This document shows, one piece after another, positions 53,759 through 62,538 of a stretch of DNA of 64,000 bases. The stretch is from Candidatus Defluviibacterium haderslevense. GTDB lineage: Bacteria; Bacteroidota; Bacteroidia; Chitinophagales; Saprospiraceae. The notes under the pieces are model-generated. The model ran no database searches. It had not been told where the DNA came from and was given only the letters and a program-made list of their open reading frames with translations. The translations under genes were made by a program, and so were the position numbers. The stretch is taken from NCBI GenBank assembly GCA_016712225.1, contig JADJRL010000003.1, positions 372,001-436,000 of the forward strand, written 5' to 3'. Each line of letters begins with the position of its first letter. The first letter of the stretch is position 1.

Positions 53759-54892
53759 TTACTTATTAATTTTAGTTGTATCTATTGCAACAGGTGCTGC
53801 AGTAGCTTGTTCTTCTACATACAATTCACCTTGTTTCTCCTTCGCGCCTGCAGGATTATTTCCCTTTAATGATTTAACAAAACTAGCCACTTGCGCCATT
53901 TGATTTGCAGACAACTGTTCCTTCCATGAAATCATTCCTTTATCTGGCCATCCATATTTAATGGTTGTAAAGATGTTTTTTATTGAACCCCCATGAATCC
54001 AATAATCATCTGTAAGATTGGGGCCAACACCTCCAGGTTTACTTCCACCATGAGCTTCATGACAAGCAACACATTTTTCAATAAAAATCGCCTTACCAGC
54101 AGCAATATCTGGAGCCTCTAGCATGATAACAGAATTTTCATCTACATTATTGGCTTGCATCGATAAATACTTACTTTTTTCTATTTCTGCTTGTACCATT
54201 TCCATTTTAAATTCTTCAATTTGTAATGGTGCCGAATGACTGACATGATATCTCCACAAATAACCTATGGCAACTATAATTGTCAAAATAAATCCAGCAG
54301 TAAACCAAGGTGGGGTAATATTATTTAATTCACGTATCCCATCATAATTATGCCCTGCATCAAGCTGAGCCTCCTCTTCCATGGGTCTAAAACTATTAAT
54401 CTTATTCCAGAATCTCTCAAACCAACTTTCTTTAACTTCAGCAGACTGCTCCATTTCTTGGGCATAACTATTTTTTAAAAATGTAGTCGTTTTCCATGAA
54501 AAATAAGCTATTAAAAATACCTCAACAACAATGCATAAAAACAAACCCCATGTTGACCAATCAAAGTTAAATTGATTCACTGGCGCTGGTGCTGCTTGAC
54601 TAAATGAAACTTGAGTAGAAACAAGAAGAATTAAAAGTGTATTGATGATTTTATTAGAATTCGAAATATTCTTCATTTTCATCATATAATCTTTTGCTGC
54701 CATCAAAAACATTTTACCCGTTAGATATAGCGGTAATAACAATAGGACTATAATTAAAACTAAAATCAAACTTTTATCATCTAGTAATGGCACGTTTGAA
54801 ATAGCGACTTCAGTCCCTTGTCCTATACTCAAAAAGGGCATCAAACAAGAAATTACACTTATTATGATTTTTTTTATTTTTTTCTTTAACAT
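53759..54892 (-). CDS. ccoP: CcoP, cbb3 oxidase diheme subunit homologue with a single heme motif
   Basis: The 377-residue protein has a signal-like start, helices at ~42-62, ~85-98, ~113-133 and ~198-215, the CcoP_N-like segment GHNYDGIRELNNITPPWFTA, and only one heme c site, C274-V-A-C277-H278 in IEKCVACHEAHGG, with downstream Met candidates (KGMISWKEQL). Proteobacterial CcoP has two such sites. The N-terminal ~100 residues are extra. It passes electrons to the CcoO heme. Confidence 0.9.
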   Translation of the reverse strand: MLKKKIKKIIISVISCLMPFLSIGQGTEVAISNVPLLDDKSLILVLIIVLLLLPLYLTGKMFLMAAKDYMMKMKNISNSNKIINTLLILLVSTQVSFSQAAPAPVNQFNFDWSTWGLFLCIVVEVFLIAYFSWKTTTFLKNSYAQEMEQSAEVKESWFERFWNKINSFRPMEEEAQLDAGHNYDGIRELNNITPPWFTAGFILTIIVAIGYLWRYHVSHSAPLQIEEFKMEMVQAEIEKSKYLSMQANNVDENSVIMLEAPDIAAGKAIFIEKCVACHEAHGGSKPGGVGPNLTDDYWIHGGSIKNIFTTIKYGWPDKGMISWKEQLSANQMAQVASFVKSLKGNNPAGAKEKQGELYVEEQATAAPVAIDTTKINK

Positions 54893-54902
54893 AACAAAAA
54901 TA

Positions 54903-55067
54903 TTAATGATTATCTAATGGTAGTTTTTCAATACGTTGTATCTCAGCTTTATCTATACTATAAACCCAATATGTAACTATAATAAAAAAAGCTACAAACA
55001 GGAGTAATGATACAACAGGATAAATACTGACTCCGATGATTTTTTCCAAATATGTTGAGAATTTCAT
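54903..55067 (-). CDS. ccoQ: CcoQ/FixQ-like small subunit
   Basis: The 54-residue frame reads MKFSTYLEKIIGVSIYPVVS, LLLFVAFFIIVTYWVYSI, DKAEIQRIEKLPLDNH: one helix followed by W-Y and a charged tail, as in CcoQ/FixQ. It lies between ccoNO and ccoP, 10 bases before ccoP and 10 bases after the ccoNO stop. CcoQ stabilises the oxidase complex. Confidence 0.8.
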   Translation of the reverse strand: MKFSTYLEKIIGVSIYPVVSLLLFVAFFIIVTYWVYSIDKAEIQRIEKLPLDNH

Positions 55068-55077
55068 GGTTTAAAAT

Positions 55078-57201
55078 TTATTTCTTTTCTAATTTAATAT
55101 CTTTTCCTAATCGCTGTAAATAAGCAATCATAGCAATGATTTCTTTATCACCACTGATTTCAATTTTATTATCTAATAATAATTTATCAGTGATGTTTTT
55201 AGCTTGCTTTTCTAAATCATTGTTCGCTATACTTTCATATCCTTCTGGATAGGGCACCCCCAATTTACGCATAGCGTGTATTTTAGAAATTGTACTTCCT
55301 TTGTCAATATCTTTTTCAAATAATGATGGATAAGGAGGCATAATACTACCAGGTGCCATGGATGTTGGTTCAAGCATATGATTAAAATGCCAACTGTCAC
55401 CATACTTTCCACCGATTCTTGCCAAATCTGGTCCAGTTCGTTTACTACCCCATTGAAATGGATGATCATATATAAATTCACCCGCTTTAGAATAATCCCC
55501 ATATCGTGTTACTTCATATCTAAATGGTCGGATCATCTGCGAATGACAATTGTAACAACCCTCTCGAACATAAATATCTCTTCCTTGCAACTCTAACGGA
55601 GTATAAGGTTTTACTGAAGCTATAATTGGGATATTTGACTTTACTAAAAATGTAGGTATAAGTTCCACCAAACCACCAATTCCAACAACAACTAAACTTA
55701 AAACCAATAATAAAAGTGGTTTTCTTTCAATAAAACTATGCCAAATGGAATTGACTGGGGCTTTGTATTCTTTTGTCAAAGGTGGAGCTTCAGCTTCTTC
55801 TTGTTCAATAAATGATCCCGCTTTCGCTGTTTTGATCAAATTGTAAATCATGATACAAACACCAACTAGAAAAATGGTACCTCCAATAGCACGCATAATA
55901 TAAAATGGAATTATAGTTTGTACTACATCAATAAATTGATATTCCAATTGTCCTTCAGGAGTAAACGCTTTCATCATAAAATAAGATCTGAAAGCACTCC
56001 AATACATTGGAATGGCATACAATAAAATACCTAAAGTCCCCACCCAAAAATGTGTTGAAGCTAATTTTTTAGAATAGAGTTTGGTATTGTATAATCTAGG
56101 TATTAACCAATACATCATTCCAAAAGTTAAAAAACCATTCCAACCTAAAGCACCAATATGCACATGTGCAACAGTCCAATCACTATAATGTGAAATAGCA
56201 TTCACATTTTTTAATGACAACATCGGACCTTCAAATGTAGACATTCCATAAGCCGTAACGGCTACAACAAAAAATTTCAAAACAGGATCTTCTCTTACTT
56301 TGTCCCAAGCACCTCTTAATGTAAATAATCCATTAAGCATACCTCCCCAACTTGGAAGTAACAACATGATGGAGAAAGCTGTACCTAATGATTGTGCCCA
56401 ATCAGGCAATGCAGTATACAAAAGATGATGTGGCCCAGCCCATATATATAGAAAAATCAAACTCCAAAAATGCACGATACTTAATCGGTATGAATATACT
56501 GGCCTATCCGCCGCCTTTGGCAAAAAATAATACATCAGTCCTAAGTATGGAGTAGTTAAAAAGAAGGCCACTGCATTATGTCCATACCACCATTGCACCA
56601 ATGCATCCTGAACTCCGGCATATACAGAGTAACTTTTTAATAAAGAAATGGGATATTCCATAGAATTTACAATATGCAACATAGCAACAGTCACCCATGA
56701 CGCTATATAAAACCATATAGCTACATATAAATGTCGTTCTCTCCTCGTTAGAATTGTTGCAAACATATTAATCCCAAAAACAACCCATATCAATGTAATT
56801 AATATATCAATAGGCCATTCTAATTCTGCATATTCCTTACCCGTGGTATATCCCATTAATAAGGTTACTGCAGCACAAACAATAATGGTTTGCCAGCCCC
56901 AAAAATGTATTGCACTTAATTTTTTACTCCACATGGAAGTTTTTAATAATCGTGGCAATGAATAATACACTGCTGTAAATATTCCATTCCCAACAAATGC
57001 AAAAATAACAGCATTCGTATGCACAGGTCTTAATCTACCAAATGCCAAATGAGGAAAGTATTCACTAAAATTGAGCACAGGAAAAGCCAATTGAAATGCA
57101 GCAATTACGCCTAACAACATTCCAACAGCTCCCCAAAAAATACATGCAATAGCAAATAATTTTGGAAATTTGTTGTCGTAATAAAATTTGTCTAAACTCA
57201 T
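55078..57201 (-). CDS. ccoN: Fused CcoN-CcoO, cbb3 cytochrome oxidase catalytic and monoheme subunits
   Basis: The 707-residue protein joins subunit I (residues ~1-470) and the CcoO cytochrome (~490-707). Subunit I ligands are visible: H61 (RPVHTNAVIFAF), H208 (WWYGHNAVAFF), H258/H259 (AGPHHLLY), H346 and H348 (AHVHIGALGW). The CcoO part carries C549-Y-N-C552-H553 in REGCYNCHSQ and Met candidates in TSMAPGSIMPPYP. The enzyme reduces O2 to water at high affinity and pumps protons. N-O fusion is known in Bacteroidota. Confidence 0.97.
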   Translation of the reverse strand: MSLDKFYYDNKFPKLFAIACIFWGAVGMLLGVIAAFQLAFPVLNFSEYFPHLAFGRLRPVHTNAVIFAFVGNGIFTAVYYSLPRLLKTSMWSKKLSAIHFWGWQTIIVCAAVTLLMGYTTGKEYAELEWPIDILITLIWVVFGINMFATILTRRERHLYVAIWFYIASWVTVAMLHIVNSMEYPISLLKSYSVYAGVQDALVQWWYGHNAVAFFLTTPYLGLMYYFLPKAADRPVYSYRLSIVHFWSLIFLYIWAGPHHLLYTALPDWAQSLGTAFSIMLLLPSWGGMLNGLFTLRGAWDKVREDPVLKFFVVAVTAYGMSTFEGPMLSLKNVNAISHYSDWTVAHVHIGALGWNGFLTFGMMYWLIPRLYNTKLYSKKLASTHFWVGTLGILLYAIPMYWSAFRSYFMMKAFTPEGQLEYQFIDVVQTIIPFYIMRAIGGTIFLVGVCIMIYNLIKTAKAGSFIEQEEAEAPPLTKEYKAPVNSIWHSFIERKPLLLLVLSLVVVGIGGLVELIPTFLVKSNIPIIASVKPYTPLELQGRDIYVREGCYNCHSQMIRPFRYEVTRYGDYSKAGEFIYDHPFQWGSKRTGPDLARIGGKYGDSWHFNHMLEPTSMAPGSIMPPYPSLFEKDIDKGSTISKIHAMRKLGVPYPEGYESIANNDLEKQAKNITDKLLLDNKIEISGDKEIIAMIAYLQRLGKDIKLEKK

Positions 57202-57207
57202 ACAGGA

Positions 57208-57363
57208 TTAATTTAAATTATTTTTTTTATTGTCAAATAACATTCTTTGGGCAGGACTCTCATCTTCATCAAATTGTCCATCTTTAACACTCCACAGAAA
57301 GGCAATTAAAAAACCACCGGCGATACAGATGCTTACAATTAATAGTATAATAATTACACTCAT
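57208..57363 (-). CDS. ccoS: CcoS, cbb3 oxidase assembly protein
   Basis: The 51-residue frame reads MSVIIILLIVSICIAGGFLI, AFLWSVKDGQFDEDESPAQR, MLFDN. One helix followed by FLWSVKDGQFDDxxxPA is the CcoS signature. It overlaps the CBS gene stop (ATGA) and ends six bases before ccoNO. It is required for cofactor insertion into CcoN. Confidence 0.93.
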   Translation of the reverse strand: MSVIIILLIVSICIAGGFLIAFLWSVKDGQFDEDESPAQRMLFDNKKNNLN

Positions 57364-57782
57364 GATTCAAATTGTTTTAAAAGAAATTTTATGATATCTG
57401 TTGTTGTCACAATACCCACCAATCGATTTTCTTCCATTACAGGTAGAGCATGAAAATGGTGGTTCGCAAATATTTCTGCAACTTCTTTTATTGTATTATT
57501 TGAATTTACAGTCATTGGATGGGTATGCATCACTTGATCGATACTTAACATATCAAGAATCGCATCTTCAGAATTATCTTGTTGATCAAATAAATTAGAA
57601 AAAGTCAATCTGTTTAGATCTGTACTACTGATGATTCCCTTTATTTGATCTCCATCTACAACCGGTAAATGTCTAATCTTCTCCTTTTTTATAAGATCAA
57701 TCACATGCCTTAAGTGATCTTTTATGTTTACACTGATGACATGTTTGGTCATTATATGACTCACCAACTCACTCGCTATCAT
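57360..57782 (-). CDS. Two-CBS-domain protein inside the cbb3 operon
   Basis: The 140-residue protein is a CBS pair: residues ~8-65 (LVSHIMTKHVISVNIKDHLR ... KIRHLPVVDGDQIKGIISST) and ~78-135 (DQVMHTHPMTVNSNNTIKEV ... HFHALPVMEENRLVGIVTTT). CBS pairs bind adenine nucleotides and sense energy state. It overlaps ccoI by 14 bases and ccoS by four, so it is cotranslated with them. The link to the oxidase is positional only. Confidence 0.88.
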   Translation of the reverse strand: MIASELVSHIMTKHVISVNIKDHLRHVIDLIKKEKIRHLPVVDGDQIKGIISSTDLNRLTFSNLFDQQDNSEDAILDMLSIDQVMHTHPMTVNSNNTIKEVAEIFANHHFHALPVMEENRLVGIVTTTDIIKFLLKQFES

Positions 57783-60222
57783 GATCTATTGTTTGATTTG
57801 TAAAAATATTCCATCTATTCTTTAATGAGAAATGACCAGCAAATATTTCTGTTAATCCATAACTCAAAAGGATAATGGTAATAGAACTAGCTGGCATTAA
57901 TATTGCCGCAACCACCGGTGATAATATACCTTGTAGAGCATAATACAATCCTATGATGTTATATAATACTGAGATGGTAAAACTGAAAAGTATAATATAC
58001 TTACCCACCCTAGCTAATCGAATAAATGTATCTAAATGATTCAATTTTGAAGCATCTAAGACTCCATCAGATGATGGTGTAAAACTATTACTTGTATCAG
58101 CAATTGCTATTCCTACCTCACTTTGTTTTAAAGCGCCAGCGTCATTTAGACCATCTCCTACCATCATCACATTCAGGTCGTATTGTTCTTGCAATTGTTT
58201 GATATATTCCAATTTTTGTAATGGAGATTGATTAAAATATATTTCACTTTCTTTACCCATTAATGAATGTATAGTTTCAATTTCGTGATCATTGTCTCCA
58301 CTAATTAATGATAAGGTGAATTTCTTTTTTAGTCGTTGTATTAATTTTGAAATTCCAAAACGGTATTTATTTGAAATGAGGAATTCCCCAAACACTTGTC
58401 CGTCGATTGAAATAACGACTTTGGTGCCATGTGTTGATTGATTAAAAGTTTTTCCAACAAACTGGGGTGAGCCTATTTTTATATGTTTTTCATTCACCCA
58501 TCCTTCAATTCCCTGACCTTGTATTTCTTTAAAATGGTTGATTTCAATAGTTTCATCTTCCTTTAGAAAAGCCTCAATAATTTGACTCGTAGGATGGGTA
58601 TTTTGTTTGAGTAATGAAACAATTATTATCCGCATTTCTGGATTCAATACTTTGCCAGAATATTTAACATTGGATCCTTGGATTTGGGTAATCGTTCCAG
58701 TTTTATCAAAAACAATGTGATTGACTTTTGAAATTTTTTCTATGATTTCAGGGGATCTTAAATAAAATTGATTTAATCCAAAAATTCTCAAAATATTACC
58801 ATTGGTATAATTTTTTGAAAGCAATAAAGCGCATGGACAAGCTACAATAAGTACCGTCGTCATAGCATTCCACATGAGCATAAGTTCCCCTTGAAAATAC
58901 CAATAAATACCGGCACCCAAGCCTAACAAAAGTACCAAATAAGTAAAATAAGTCCCTATTTTATCATAGGTATCTTTACCAATATTTGCTTTTTTATTGA
59001 ATATTGGATTATTCCAAAGATTGGTTAAATAACTTTGTGAAACTTCTTTAACCACAACTAATTCTAACAATCCACCTAATTGCTTTCCACCGGCATATAT
59101 TATTTCGCCTATGTCAATTTTCACAGGAAGGCTTTCGCCATTGACAAAACTATAATCTATACTTGCTTCACCTTTCGATAAAAGAGCATCAACTGGAATA
59201 ATTTCATTGGAATAAACTTGGATGATATCTTTCTCCTTAACCTTTGATATTTCAACAGGTCTAATAAATCCATCCTTAATAACATTAAGCGCAATTGGAA
59301 AAAACGATTTAAAATCACGGTCAAATGAGATAGTCCTGTACGTTCTTGATTGTAACCATCTACCTATGAGCATAAAAAATACGATTCCACTCATACTATC
59401 CAAATATCCATTTCCGGTACCTATGGATATCTCATATAAACTTCGAATAAATGTAATGACCAATGCTAAAGCCACTGGTAAATCAATATTCAAAAAACGA
59501 TGTTTTAAGCCATTCCAAGCAGAAACAAAAAATTCAGTAGCGGAATAAAATAATACAGGTAAGGCAAGTATAACTGAAACAAATTTGAAAAAGTAAGCAA
59601 TTTTTGGTTCAATAGCATTTGAAATTGAAAAATAATCTGCTAGGCTAATCATCATGATATTCGCGAAACAAAAACCTGCGACACCTATTTTATACCATCT
59701 GGTTCGATCGGTTTTTGAAACCGGATCAGAATTTAGTTCATTCAAACTCAAATGTGGTTCATAACCAATATTATCAAGTGTTTCAACCACCTTTCTCAAA
59801 CTGGTTTCGTGTTGATCAAAAACGATAAATACTTCTTTTTTACTAAAGTTGACCCGAGAAGAAATGATGCCATTATTGATAGATGCTAATTGTTCCAATA
59901 ACCAGAGGCAACTACTACAATGTATCTGAGGCAAATAAAAGGTGACCTGAGTTTGGTGCTGATCTGCATACTTAATGAGTTTTTTCTGAATCGTAGTATC
60001 TTCCAGGAATGCATATTTATCCTGACGTTTACTCCTGTTTTGGATCAATCCTGGTTTTTCATTCAACTCATAATAATCACACAACTGATGTTCATTTAAA
60101 ATTTCAAACACCATTTTACAACCATTGCAGCAGAAGAATTTCTCATCCACATGGCAAGCCCTATCAGGAATATCATTCCCACAGTGATAACAAATGCTAA
60201 CAGTTGAATGTACTGGTTTCAC
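57769..60222 (-). CDS. ccoI: CcoI (FixI), copper-exporting P-type ATPase for cbb3 assembly
   Basis: The 817-residue protein has an N-terminal metal-binding region (CYHCGNDIPD, FCCNGCK with C31/C32/C35), a heavy-metal-associated domain with HCSSC (C102, C105), eight helices, the transport motif C462-P-C464 (ACPCALLLSK), the phosphorylated D506 in FDKTGT, and the hinge VGDGLNDAGALKQ. It exports copper for CuB of the oxidase. It overlaps the CBS gene and is followed upstream by a Cys-rich peptide. Confidence 0.95.
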   Translation of the reverse strand: MKPVHSTVSICYHCGNDIPDRACHVDEKFFCCNGCKMVFEILNEHQLCDYYELNEKPGLIQNRSKRQDKYAFLEDTTIQKKLIKYADQHQTQVTFYLPQIHCSSCLWLLEQLASINNGIISSRVNFSKKEVFIVFDQHETSLRKVVETLDNIGYEPHLSLNELNSDPVSKTDRTRWYKIGVAGFCFANIMMISLADYFSISNAIEPKIAYFFKFVSVILALPVLFYSATEFFVSAWNGLKHRFLNIDLPVALALVITFIRSLYEISIGTGNGYLDSMSGIVFFMLIGRWLQSRTYRTISFDRDFKSFFPIALNVIKDGFIRPVEISKVKEKDIIQVYSNEIIPVDALLSKGEASIDYSFVNGESLPVKIDIGEIIYAGGKQLGGLLELVVVKEVSQSYLTNLWNNPIFNKKANIGKDTYDKIGTYFTYLVLLLGLGAGIYWYFQGELMLMWNAMTTVLIVACPCALLLSKNYTNGNILRIFGLNQFYLRSPEIIEKISKVNHIVFDKTGTITQIQGSNVKYSGKVLNPEMRIIIVSLLKQNTHPTSQIIEAFLKEDETIEINHFKEIQGQGIEGWVNEKHIKIGSPQFVGKTFNQSTHGTKVVISIDGQVFGEFLISNKYRFGISKLIQRLKKKFTLSLISGDNDHEIETIHSLMGKESEIYFNQSPLQKLEYIKQLQEQYDLNVMMVGDGLNDAGALKQSEVGIAIADTSNSFTPSSDGVLDASKLNHLDTFIRLARVGKYIILFSFTISVLYNIIGLYYALQGILSPVVAAILMPASSITIILLSYGLTEIFAGHFSLKNRWNIFTNQTIDHDSE

Positions 60223-60231
60223 AAATTCTAT

Positions 60232-60417
60232 TTAGTCTTTTTTTAATTCTTTAAGCATTTCATCAGTTTGTAATGCAACTTTTGAACAAACTCCATTTCC
60301 TTGACATGAGCCACAACAATCCTTTTCTTCTGAATTTTTGTGATCATCATGAACGATTGTTGGGTTCAATACGACAAGATGATTTGGAGAATGGGCCTTA
60401 TTGTTTTTGTCTTTCAT
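60232..60417 (-). CDS. Small Cys-rich protein upstream of ccoI
   Basis: The 61-residue product, with start MKDKNNKAHSPNHLVVLNP, has four Cys in the pattern DCCGSCQGNGVCSK (CC-x2-C-x4-C) and three His (HSPNH and HDDH). It lies nine bases before ccoI and 45 after the Rrf2 gene, in one direction. A copper-binding or chaperone role for CcoI is an inference; no family recognised. Confidence 0.65.
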   Translation of the reverse strand: MKDKNNKAHSPNHLVVLNPTIVHDDHKNSEEKDCCGSCQGNGVCSKVALQTDEMLKELKKD

Positions 60418-60462
60418 ATTACATTATATTAATACCTTACAATCCTTTATTGAATAAAAAAA

Positions 60463-60897
60463 TTATTGATTCTTCAGAAAGAACTTTCCTGAATCCAACT
60501 TCTTATTAAAATCACCTATGGTGTTATTTTCTATCATCCCGATCAAATTTCGTTTGATTTCTTTAAATTCAAAATGAACTGGACAAGGGTTTTTTTCAGA
60601 ACAAGCCTTTAAGCCTAGAACACAATCTGTGTATAATTTCTCTCCATCCATTGCTTTCACAATATCTGCTATGGAAGCTTTTAAATCCTCCTTATCCAGA
60701 TAAAATCCCCCATTAGGGCCCTTAACGGAGTGTACCAGTTTTCTCCTACTGAGGTCCTGCATAATTTTTGCAATAAAATGCTCAGGTGAGTCCGTTCCTT
60801 TTGCAATTTCTTTTATACCCACACGTGCTTCATTTTTTGATTTCTGAGCTACAAAAATCATCGCTTTGATGGCATATTCACAAGATTTTGAAAACAT
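60463..60897 (-). CDS. Rrf2-family regulator with three conserved Cys (FeS/NO sensor candidate)
   Basis: The 144-residue protein has the Rrf2 winged helix (MFSKSCEYAIKAMIFVAQKS, SPEHFIAKIMQDLSRRKLV, SVKGPNGGFYL) and the Cys set C92, C99, C105 (C-x6-C-x5-C) used by IscR/NsrR-type proteins to hold a 2Fe-2S or 4Fe-4S cluster. Spacing differs slightly from E. coli NsrR (x4, x5) and IscR (x5, x5). It heads the cbb3 operon and may regulate it in response to NO or FeS status. Confidence 0.9.
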   Translation of the reverse strand: MFSKSCEYAIKAMIFVAQKSKNEARVGIKEIAKGTDSPEHFIAKIMQDLSRRKLVHSVKGPNGGFYLDKEDLKASIADIVKAMDGEKLYTDCVLGLKACSEKNPCPVHFEFKEIKRNLIGMIENNTIGDFNKKLDSGKFFLKNQ

Positions 60898-61578
60898 AGT
60901 TTGTGTTTATGGGTCAAAAATACTACAAATATTTAAAATATAAAGAGTTTTATATCTTTTAATAGAAAAAATATTTTATTTATTTTAAAAAATGATTCCT
61001 TTATTCATATATAGAATATAATACTATTTATGTATTTATATTATAACCAACTATATATATTATATTTTTAATATATAAAAATTGATTTCATAAAAAAAAT
61101 AAAAAAAATTTTTAACCATAGCATTTATATAAAAATTTATCCTAATTATTCATTTTTTAATCCAAATCCATCGAATTTTACAACTCTGAGAATACCATCA
61201 GCCGTGCTAATATGAACTAATAATTAAATAGAAGCTAATTGGATTTGAATTTGAGTCAACGAAATACCTAAAAAAATCAAGTTCCACCAAACACATATCC
61301 TAAGATGTTACAAGATGAATTTTGGAACATTTAGAGTCTTTAGATATCGAATATTTCTTTGACCTTCCTAATCTGTATTTAAACATCGCAAAATCATACA
61401 CCACTAAACGAAACTGGTCCCCATGATTATCTATTCTAAAAAACGAGCCAATTAGCTCTAATAATCCTTAAATCAAAAGACCTAAGTTCAATAGACTAAC
61501 ATCTGGAGTCAACTAACATCGACTTCACTAACTTTAGAGTTACAACATTCAATGAAGAGAATATCAAATTTGAGGCCT
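60898..61578. other. Gene-free AT-rich stretch
   Basis: Aside from the -7 box near the Rrf2 start, no gene, convincing inverted repeat or RNA was found. Bases 60950-61145 are almost only A and T. Stops are dense in all frames. Confidence 0.5.
60916..60923 (-). promoter_or_regulatory. Candidate -7 box for the Rrf2/cco operon
   Basis: TATTTTTG on the minus strand, 19 bases before the start; no -33 TTG seen, and no FNR-type palindrome as in the nos promoter. Confidence 0.4.
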
Positions 61579-61956
61579 TTATAAATACTTAGCTAAAAAC
61601 TGATAAAACTCCTTTTTCGTCTTAACAAAATCGGTAGCATCAGATTGAATTAATTCCGCTATCGTGTTATCTGATTCTATCATCTTAACGCCAATATAAT
61701 TGGGCTTTTCAGAAGCATTATCCAATAAAACTTTGTCCTTCAATTTAACATCATGCAACAGTTCATCAATATGAATTTCCATCAATCTGAACTTATTCTC
61801 AAAATGCTCTACATGCATTAAGATCTCACTAGAGGTATTCTTTTGTACGATTTCTTCTAATCTATTTTTGAAAAAAGGAATCTCAGACTTATAAAACTTT
61901 AATTCCCGAATCCAATCCTGGCACATCACGTGCAAATGTGAAATACTATCCTTCAT
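61579..61956 (-). CDS. Unknown small helical protein
   Basis: The 125-residue soluble protein begins MKDSISHLHVMCQDWIRELK and is predicted to be mostly alpha-helical with coiled-coil-like heptads (FFKNRLEEIVQKNTSSEI, EHFENKFRLMEIHIDELLHD). Rich in His and Met at the start. No family recognised. It is a single gene flanked by long AT-rich spacers. An ATGAC-N4-ATCAC motif lies ~83 bases upstream, a poor match to the Crp/Fnr sites. Confidence 0.7.
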   Translation of the reverse strand: MKDSISHLHVMCQDWIRELKFYKSEIPFFKNRLEEIVQKNTSSEILMHVEHFENKFRLMEIHIDELLHDVKLKDKVLLDNASEKPNYIGVKMIESDNTIAELIQSDATDFVKTKKEFYQFLAKYL

Positions 61957-62538
61957 TGTTTTTTGTTTTAATTGTGAATTTCATTTATATTCTATCTACT
62001 TAACTGTTAACCTTTTAAAAATTTATGTGTCGTTATGACTATTATCACCTTCACGAACATCATCTCATCCACTAACATGTTCATAACACAAATTTAATAC
62101 AATTGTTAAATATAAAGACTTTTTTATCTTTTATTTAATATTAATTGTTAAAAATAATTTTTGTTCAAATGATTCTCTACTCAAAATATTATATAGTTAT
62201 ATTTTATATGTATAATAAATTAATAATCTATATTTTATTAAATATTTATTTTTTTAAGATTAAGTAAAAAAAATTGAATAGACCTTTGAATTTTAAGTGT
62301 CCGATTAAAATACACTAGATTTGAACAAACTTCCAATCCATTATAATAAGTTGGCTAAGCATCTAAGTCTAAAGTATAGTTTCAGATCCCACCATATTAA
62401 AAGGCTAAATATAAAATCTACCCATATTCAGACAACCACTATGAATACGAATCATTTGATTGATATTTAAATGTTCAATTCTTTTCTTCACTTTTTATCT
62501 ATATATTTACGTGTTGTATTCGTTAAAAGATTTAATTC
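61957..62538. other. Gene-free AT-rich stretch before the tandem barrels
   Basis: No gene found. It holds a weak Crp/Fnr half-match near 62034-62047 and the TATATTTA box for the first barrel gene. Confidence 0.5.
62502..62509 (+). promoter_or_regulatory. Candidate -7 box of barrel gene 1
   Basis: TATATTTA, 29 bases before the start; the second barrel gene has the same octamer at 63526-63533, 26 bases before its start. Confidence 0.4.
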
